Positions 22,201 to 31,200 of a stretch of 39,221 nt of DNA are shown piece by piece. The notes beneath the pieces were generated by a model that saw nothing but the letters and a program-made list of their open reading frames with translations, searched no databases and had not been told where the DNA came from. The translations under genes and the position numbers were made by a program. Positions within the stretch are counted from its first letter, which is position 1. Every line of letters begins with the position of its first letter. Source of the stretch: Gnetum montanum (lineage: Eukaryota; Streptophyta; Gnetopsida; Gnetales; Gnetaceae); contig MNCI01026504.1 of assembly GCA_015680685.1 (NCBI GenBank), positions 214,216 to 253,436 of the forward strand, written 5' to 3'.

Positions 22201-25200
22201 ATCCTCCTCCACATCATCTTCAGATAATCATCAGTCATAAAAAACTTTTCTGCTGAAAAATCAACTCCTTCAGTTTGAAGCATAAAACAGTGTTCATGAA
22301 TTGATAAACACCGATCATGTGCCTTTTGATCCAATGTTAGGATAACCAGATGCTTCAAAAAATGATCTATACTTTTACCAATATGAAAACTTTCAAGAAA
22401 AAGATCGATCATTGAATTTGGAGTTGCCCAGGCATGATTTAAGGTGGTAACAATCACAGTATTATCAGTCATTGCAGCTTTTTCTAAAATGTTTTTCAAT
22501 GTGTCTTCATCATTCCTCTGTAATATAAAATTAAATGTCAGTATTTTTATATAAAACCAAATATTAGTGTTTTTTTGCTAACTGTTTCTAACCTTAACCT
22601 CAAGTTAAAACTCATGGTAGTAAAATTTTCAGGAATTCAAATGGATATCAACTGAGGATAATGATTAAAGGTTCATTAATAATTAATAATGAAATCTTAG
22701 AATACAATTAGAAATTTCTTGAGATCTTAGATATCAACTGAGGATAATGATTAAAGGTTCATTACATAATCATTCACTATTTAAACAGGAAAACAAAACT
22801 GAAGATTGTCTGCTTCCATTACTCACATCCTTTTTCAACCTCCATAGTCTGCCTTTATTACTCTTAAAATTTCAATGATTTCTTTCTATTTCAAAGTCAA
22901 TGACCTGGAGATTATGGGCTGTAAATACACATGGAGCAACCACGGAGGGGCCCAGATCAGGTGCAATCCAAGATTGACCAGATATGGGTTAGTTCAAGCC
23001 TCACGTTAGAATTCAACATCCAAGCAGAAGGTAAAGAACGGCAGGCTTCAGACCACTGGTCCATCCTCTGCCATATCCAGTCAAAGGAGGGTTGGCAACC
23101 TCGGCCATTTCGGTTCGAAAGAACCTGGCTGCACAAATCTTGGCTGAAACCGTTGGTGACTGATATCTGGCAGACTTACACAGGAGCGCAGGAGCGCCGG
23201 CAGTTCTTGAGAGAGGGACTGAGGGTTCTCAAAATCAACATCAAGACCAAAGCAACAGATGACAAGTACAGTTTCTGAGGATATAGGAAGCAGGTATAGG
23301 AGGAATCGAGGAAGATCAAATGGATGTAGGAAACAGGGGCCGACTAGGAAGTGGAAGAGCAGGAGCTACTTCGAGAACTGCAGGAGCTACTTTGAGAACT
23401 CCAGGAGCTTGACAAGGAAGAGGAAAGCTCCTTGTGGCAAAAAGCGATGGTTACATGGTTAAGGGAAAGAGACAAGCACACACGATTTTTCTTTGCTACG
23501 GCAAAAAACCAATAGGGCCCACAAGAATAAAATCTAGAACCTTCTGCAGGGCCTAGGCAAGGCAAGACCACAAAGCAATAGGCGGGGGCTAGAGGCCCTA
23601 TAGGCATTTTGGGGGGAGATATGGAGGTGGCGGGCAACGAAGCCTATCTCAGTGCCAATTCCATGAGTCCTTACAAGGGCTGACAACCTGACTTTGTTGC
23701 ACCCAATCTCACAGGAGGAACTCCAGAGGGCTATGAAGTTGATGCAACCTAACAAAGCTCCAGGGCCAGATGGGTGGCCCATTGAATTCTTCAAGGAATA
23801 TGAAGACATTTTGGGACCCAATCTGGTGGATGCATTCAACAATATGCTTTGCTGGCAGCAGGTGAAGAGAGAGATCAACTGCTCATAGGTGGTGCTACTA
23901 CCCAAAGTGCCTCATCCGTCGTCCCTATGACACTTCCGGCCCATCAAGGTCTGTAATACTCTTCTACGGGTTTTCTCCAAGATGCTAGTTGGGCATGTTG
24001 CATTGTTAATGGTGAAGTTCGTGGGGGCACATCAAGTTGGTTTTATCAAGGGTCATCTTCTGCAAGACCAGGTACTACTATTGTAGGAGATCCTACACTC
24101 GATTAAGATGGCTAAATTCCCAGGAATGTGTATTAAGCTTGATATCACCAAGGCCTATGATACAGCGAGTTGGGCGACGCTTCGGGCAATCATGCTGGTG
24201 AAGGGTTTTGACACCAAATTCGTAAACCTTTGTATACAAATGCAGCAAAGCAATCGCTATTCTTTTGACATTGATGAGCGGCTATGGGGGTTTGCCAAGA
24301 TGGGGCACGGATTGAGGCAAGGGAATCCACTGTCATTGCTCCTATTTATCATAGTTATGGATTTGCTCCAAAGCTATTGTCTTGCAGAGGATGTTTAGGG
24401 GCTCAATCTTGTTGGAGTGCACTGTCTGGCAACACATTATGCTAATGACATGATGGTTTTCCCCAGGGCTACGATGCCACAAGCAAAGGCTCTCCTACAA
24501 GCTCTAGACAAGATGCAACATGAGGTAGGCCTCAAAGTTAATAAAGGAAAATCAACCATATACCTCGCCAACACAGCCAAGGTAATGCGGACCAGAATTA
24601 TTCAAACCTTAGGGATTGTACCAGGCAAGGCTCAAGAAACCTATCAAGGCATGCCCATCTTTGACTGGAAATAGAAGAAGGCTTGGGTGGAAATGGTGGA
24701 GTAGGTTTAGTAGAAGACCACGCTTTGGACAAGCTGTTTCCTATCCCAAAAAGGGAAAATGGTGCTTGCTACTACAGTCCTAATGGTAATTTCCCGGTTT
24801 GCGATGTCCATGGCCACGCCGCCTGCCATGGTGATGCAGAAAATAGACAACATCGTTCAAGAGTTCGTGTGGTCAGGAGGCAAAGGGGGCAGGAAGATGC
24901 ATTTGGTGTCATGGGCTATGACAGCGCATCCTAAGCTGGCGAGGGGAATTGGTATACGACAATTTGGAGATGAGGTGACATTAGGGCTACACCACCTGCT
25001 AAACTGATATCTGGGGCAAACTGGGGGGGCCAGTACTGTGGGTGCAGGTGCTGCAGTAGAAATACAGTCACTAGGAGGCTCTACCAGACAACTCCCAACT
25101 TTGGAAGAATTTGTGCTATCATGCTGGTGTGGTGGGACAGTTGGCTTTACTGGGACAAGACCCGAAGGAGCTTATCAAATTCTTAATCTCGTAGGAGCAT

Positions 25201-28200
25201 GGCTGGGTGGAGGTTTGGAAAGGCAACCTTCCAGAAAAGATAAAGGTGTTTGGGTGGCTATTGAAGCATAGGGCACTGCCGGTGAGGACCACGTTGCAGG
25301 ATAGAGGGCTACAAGTGGCATCTAACTGTCTGCTCTGCCACACAAAGCCCAAGACGCTGCACCACTTTATTTATGGGTGTCGGGTCTCTCAAACTATTTG
25401 GCAATCTACCAATGTTAACCTGGCGATGATGTGCCAAAGTGATTCTTTTGCACTTGCCATGTTGTGGGTTTTGTGGAAGCGCAAGAATTCAATGCTCTTT
25501 TAGGGGTAGACCCTTCCAACGGCAACGATGGTCATCCAAGAGGCATGGTTACTATGGACGGAGGTCATGGAGCAATGGCTACTCTTCGGGCCATCCTAGA
25601 CGAAGTTCTTTGGCATGCCTAGATTATGAACGTTGGTTGAGCGAATGGGCTAAGTGGGCATGCTAAAATGCTTGGAAGGAGAAGCAAGCCTATCCACGCA
25701 ACAATTCTATGAAAATTGGGTAGGAAATGTCACGCAGTACAAGGGTAGAAAGATCGAGGTGTCAATGCAAGCATTGGCTACTGCGTTAGGGATGAACGTG
25801 GAAGGGGAGGTTGTGGCACCAATCGTGTGGGCACAGTTGGACATGGTGGAATTTTTCAATGGAACAATTCCCAGGATTGCTAGCGGGCACATCCAAAAAT
25901 CTAGGTTGCAAGGCGTCTAGCAAGAAGCGGTGGTTCTAATGGGAGAGGTATTTCGTCCAAACAAGATACCCCCACAAGCTTGTGGACGTGCATTTCGCCT
26001 TCCTAAAACATATGCAGAACAGCACCCCCATCAATCTAGCCCAATTTTTCTTGGAGTCCCTACAAAGGCAATGACAGGGATGACACCCAAGGGTGATTCT
26101 GGTGCTATGGCACAAGGGCATGCCAATCACTCCACTAGCACCAACCATTGTCTACCAACGAAGGCATGGCCATGGGTAGGGAGTCAAGATGCCACGGGTG
26201 GGAAGTCATGGCCCTAGTTCGGGTAGGGATGAGGGGATGAGCCAATCTACAAATGGAGAGTTGGAACTCGAGCAGACCGCTAGCGGTAGAATGCGGTTGG
26301 AAGCGTGCCGCCTTGCTACTGAGTAGGCACACATGAAGGAGCAAGCGCATTGGCAGCTGCAATGGGAAGAGCTGAGGCAAGAGGCCCAAAGGAAGGCAAA
26401 TTCCCTGCGGATGCAGGACCTCCAATGGATGGAAGCAATGATCGTTGAACACCAAACAAGCATGGCATAGCTCATCAAAGAGAACAATTAAAGGTTGGCG
26501 CTTGGGCCCAATACTACAATCATGCAGACTACTACAAATACAGCGCCTTCCATGACCTTGACTATGGCAAAGAGCAAGGGGATAGTATCCAGGCCGTGCA
26601 AGACGGAGAAGTGCAATGGGTTAGGGCCGAACGCACATATATAAGGGTTGCGCAACCTAGCTAGGGGGGTTTGTTGTTTGTTTGTTGTTTGGTTGTTTTT
26701 TTGGGGGGTTTCGGGTCGATTGTTCTTGGCTATCATGTCGACTGTTGTTGGGCTGCATGGCAACTATGCCTAGGCTATGAGGGCATGAGGTTTTGACAAG
26801 GAGGGGGGTTGTTTTTTTTTTTTTTCAAGCCTGGGTTCCTAGCAAGGAACACGTTGCAGGAGGGATTTGAAACACACAATTGGTCTAGTTTAGGGGCCAT
26901 GGGGTTGCAAACCCACGTTATCCATCTGTATAGACTTTTTTGGAATAATATTGCTCAACTTTTTTTTCCAAAAAAATTCAATGATCAAATTGCTAGCAAA
27001 TCACTTCAAATTATTTGTCATGGTTCATGTTCAACAAACCATCTTCAAGTGTAAAAGATAGTTCAGAATTGGAATCCAAATTCCAAAATAGGATGCTGAA
27101 ATGGGAAATAAGTACCATAAAAGCATCTTACATGTCACTTACAGAATTAATAATGAGATCCAATTGCAACTAAGATTCAGTAAACCTTCCTCAACTGAAA
27201 ATGATATCTAAACTTTCTTCCTAAAGTCCTTACAATATTTTCAATGTTGTGGCAACAAGACAAAATTACATAGGTCTCTATACTTGTAGTGCTTGCTTAA
27301 AGCAACAAATATACTTAAGCAACTTTAGAGATTGATCAAAAGCCCAATTTGAGTTGGTTTGCTTCTTCGAAATGCAAACAGGCTTTATAGATACAAAGAA
27401 AGTAAAAGGAATATGATGCTATATAACAAAGACAAAGTGTTACTGATTGGAGCTTAACATACATGCAGCAATGTGCAAATACTTTTACCTTCAAAGGTTC
27501 TTTGCCAAGTGAGTTGATCATCATAGAACATCCAAAAAATCACACAACTCGGCCAAGGTTTTCCAACTGATCTCCATTGTTAATGTCTATATTCAGATCT
27601 CCCCTAATAACCCCATAGGTATGATTTATGATTCTTGTACACGTCTTTCATATTTCTAATCCGTTCTTGTCTAGAATTACTTGGAAGGATTCATAAAGGT
27701 TAATTGTTAAATATCACTCCTCCAACTAGTTACAAGAACATGATAAATGGACAAGCTAGCACATAGTGAGGTCCATTGTGCTGCAAGTCTTCCCTTCTTG
27801 CTAGTACAAGTCCTTGAAGACATTTTTCAACCCCTTTTTCTCTTAAGGTTAGTGTGCCATTTGGTTTCCTGTCATACCAGGACATTTATTTCTTGTTCCT
27901 TTACTATTATCTTTTCTTCTTGGATTTTGCCAAGCCTATTCATGCCTTCAACATTCAATGTATGCTACATTGGGCTATTTGTGGTTCATCAAATCTATAC
28001 CCTCATGCAAGGCCTGAATTCCATCAAGTCCTATGTTGGTTATATTCCTATGTAACATATTGTTGATGTGGAAATTTAGTCCGCAACGCAACCTAATGCA
28101 CAATAAGAAAAAGTGCACAATTTTGCAAGGTGCCTAGCTTGGGAATAGTCTCGATGGAAGAGGAACATGACAGATAATTTAAAAGAACATTAGATTTTAA

Positions 28201-31200
28201 AATATTTAAATACTTGAAAGAGAGAATATTTTAAGTGAAATGATTTACATACATTAAAATGATAGATACTGTCAAATTACATCAACATGAACACAAACGT
28301 TGGGAAACATCAAACATAAACATTGGGAAACATGAAAGGGGGAAGGAAAGGATTTACTAGATTATTCTTTGATCCATCCACTTTTGTGGCTGCAAAAAAA
28401 GTTGATTCTTCACCTCTTCCTAAAGATACTCACAATAGGGCCAAATAGCCCAAGTTAGATGCTTAGTTCGATCCTCAAGCTCCCGAAGGTTGACAATCGC
28501 TATCTCCTTTTCGGTGGGGATGTCACCCCAACCCATTTCCTAATTCTTCTTGTGCTAGAATGCAAGGGTTAACCTTTCCAACCTTTTACACAATCTCACC
28601 TCGAGAGCCAATTCAAGGGAGCAACAGGAGGTGGACTAAGGCTATGATGGGATAGAGGGGAATAAGATGGAGAAGATGGTGAGGACGATACTAGAAAAAG
28701 GGTAGGGTAAAGGACTTCTTGGGCAAAAAGGAGAGCATCATCAAGCAAGGAGAATAAGGCTTCTTCTTCTCCTCCACCCTTCCCTTCGCTAGTACTGTCC
28801 TCATCATCTTCCCCATCCTATACCCCTCAACCTTTCCAACCTTTTACACAATCTCACCTCGATAGCCAATTCAAGGAAGCAACAGGAGGTGGACTAAGGC
28901 TATGATGGGATAGAGGGGTATAAGATGGAGAAGATGGTGAGGACGATACTAGAAAAAGGGTAGGGTAAAGGACTTCTTGGGCAAAAAGGAGAGCATCATC
29001 AAGCAAGGAGAATAAGGCTTCTTCTTCTCCTCCACCCTTCCCTTCGCTAGTACTGTCCTCATTATCTTCCCCATCCTATACCCCTCAACCTTTCCAACCT
29101 TTTACACAATCTCACCTCGATAGCCAATTCAAGGGAGCAACAGGAGGTGGACTAAGGCTATGATGGGATAGAGGGGAATAAGATGGAGAAGATGGTGAGG
29201 ACGATACTAGAAAAGGGTAGGGTAAAGGACTTCTTGGGCACAAAGGAGAGCATCATCAAGCAAGGAGAATAACTTCTCCTCCACCCTTCCCTTCGCTAGT
29301 ACCGTCCTCATCATCTTCCCCATCCTATACCCCTCTATCTCATCATAGCCTTAGTCCACCTCCTATTGCTCCCTCGAATTGGCCAGAACAAGCAGACATG
29401 AAGGGGAGATTGTGTAGAAGGTTGGAAAGGTTAACCCTTGAGTTCCAGCATGAGAAGGACTAGGAAAAGGGTTGGATGACATCCCAACCGAAAAGGAGGT
29501 AATGATCATTAACCTTCAGGAGCTCAAGGATCGGACTGAGCAACTAACTCGGGCTATCCATTGCCTGCAATGAGTATGTTAAAGAAAAAATGAAGAATCA
29601 GCATTTTGGCAGCCACAGAAGTGGATGGATCGAAGAATAATCTACTAAGTCCCTCCCTTTCCCCTTTGATGTTCCCACTGCTTGTATTCACATTGATGTA
29701 ATTTGACATTATCTATCATTTTAATGTATGTGAATTGTTTCACTTACAATATTCTCACTTTCAAATATTTAAATATTTTAAAATCTAATGTTCTTTTAAA
29801 TTATCAATCGCGTTCCTCTTCCACCGAGACTATTCCTAGGCTAGCCATGCCCATAAGCAAGGTGCCCTAGGCAACAACCTTGCACAATTGTGAACTTTCA
29901 GGCATTGTGCATTAGGTTGCCTCACAAACTAAATTTCCACATCAACACATATCTTGCTTTGATGATTAGCTGGCTGATTTACCTTTCATGTCAGAAACCC
30001 TAGCAATGAAACAACTCCTAAAAACACCAGTAGAGATTCAAGCTCAGTCACTGATTCAAACTTATTATCCTATTTACAAGACAGTATAGCATTAATGATA
30101 TTAAAGTCAAAGGGGATTTCCTTGTAATGCAATTGACCAGAGAATAAGATACTTTGTTGCATTTGGGCATCTCCACTGTCACCAAACCAACTACCTACAC
30201 CAAAGCTACTGTTGTCAAATGGGAAACCACTATTTGTGGCAATTTGATGGAGGATTAATTCCCAGGGTTTGCACACTGGTGTTTGTCATGCATGTGCTTA
30301 AAAGCATGATCTCTATCACCTAGGACTTTCATTCCCAATGCTTTGCTCCCAGAATTCTGCTTACTTTACTATGATTTTCAACATATCATCAAGATAAATA
30401 TTCCTTACCATAGTAGGTATGCATTAATTATTACTATTATTTCTTATTTATAACAAACCACCTTTTGTCCTACAGGTGACATGACGCTATATTCATTTTT
30501 ACGTTCATGTCTTCTGACTTCTATATGAAGCAGTATTGCCAAAAGTTAAAAGATATTAATTTTTGGAGAAGGCTATTTTGCAAAACAAATAGTTAAACTA
30601 AGAATTCATTAATATCATAATATCCTAAACAATTAGGGTGAAATTCATCAATAACTAATTTCAAGAAGCCTTATGTGTTTGGACATAATTTTTTCAATTT
30701 GAGGTTTTAAATAAAGGTTTTGCATAAAAGAAGATACGGAAACACCAAAAAGAAAAGGTCTTAAATAAACAGAGGCAGAATTCTTAAACCACTCAATTTC
30801 TTAGGATGGGATTCAGTAATTACTATGATAATGTTCTTTTTTTGTAGTATTTTTTTCATTGGAATTTGTGCTGATGTAATCTACCTTTGTCTACTGATTT
30901 CTCTTGCTATAATTTGTTAAATCAGGTATTGCATTTGTGTTTTTGAATGCTGAGTTCAAATATGTCATTTTCTTAGGCCACAATGCTCATCTCAGCCCAG
31001 CACTCTATCTGTATTAAATTGATGTTCCCTTATCATCCTCTTTAATGTCAAATTGTCCATTGTTGTGCCTAAACACTTGATTCCAGACATCTTCAAATGA
31101 ACCTCACAGTAGGATCCAAATATACACTGTTTAGTAACCCATCACATTAATTTGCAAATATTGGTTAGGAATAGTATATTTTATACCAGAAATAAAAAAT

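Noticed and set aside
27747-28066. Plus-strand frames with VPFGFLSYQD-like text that might recall the MPFGL motif of Ty3-type reverse transcriptase
   Set aside because: Nothing before or after fits the RT domain, and the composition is Phe/Leu-rich as expected of this DNA.
30070-30276. Minus-strand 68-codon frame ending LSCK, possible extra exon of the glycosyltransferase
   Set aside because: No similarity to the family, and the exon 1 and exon 2 phases already agree without it. No motif was recognised.
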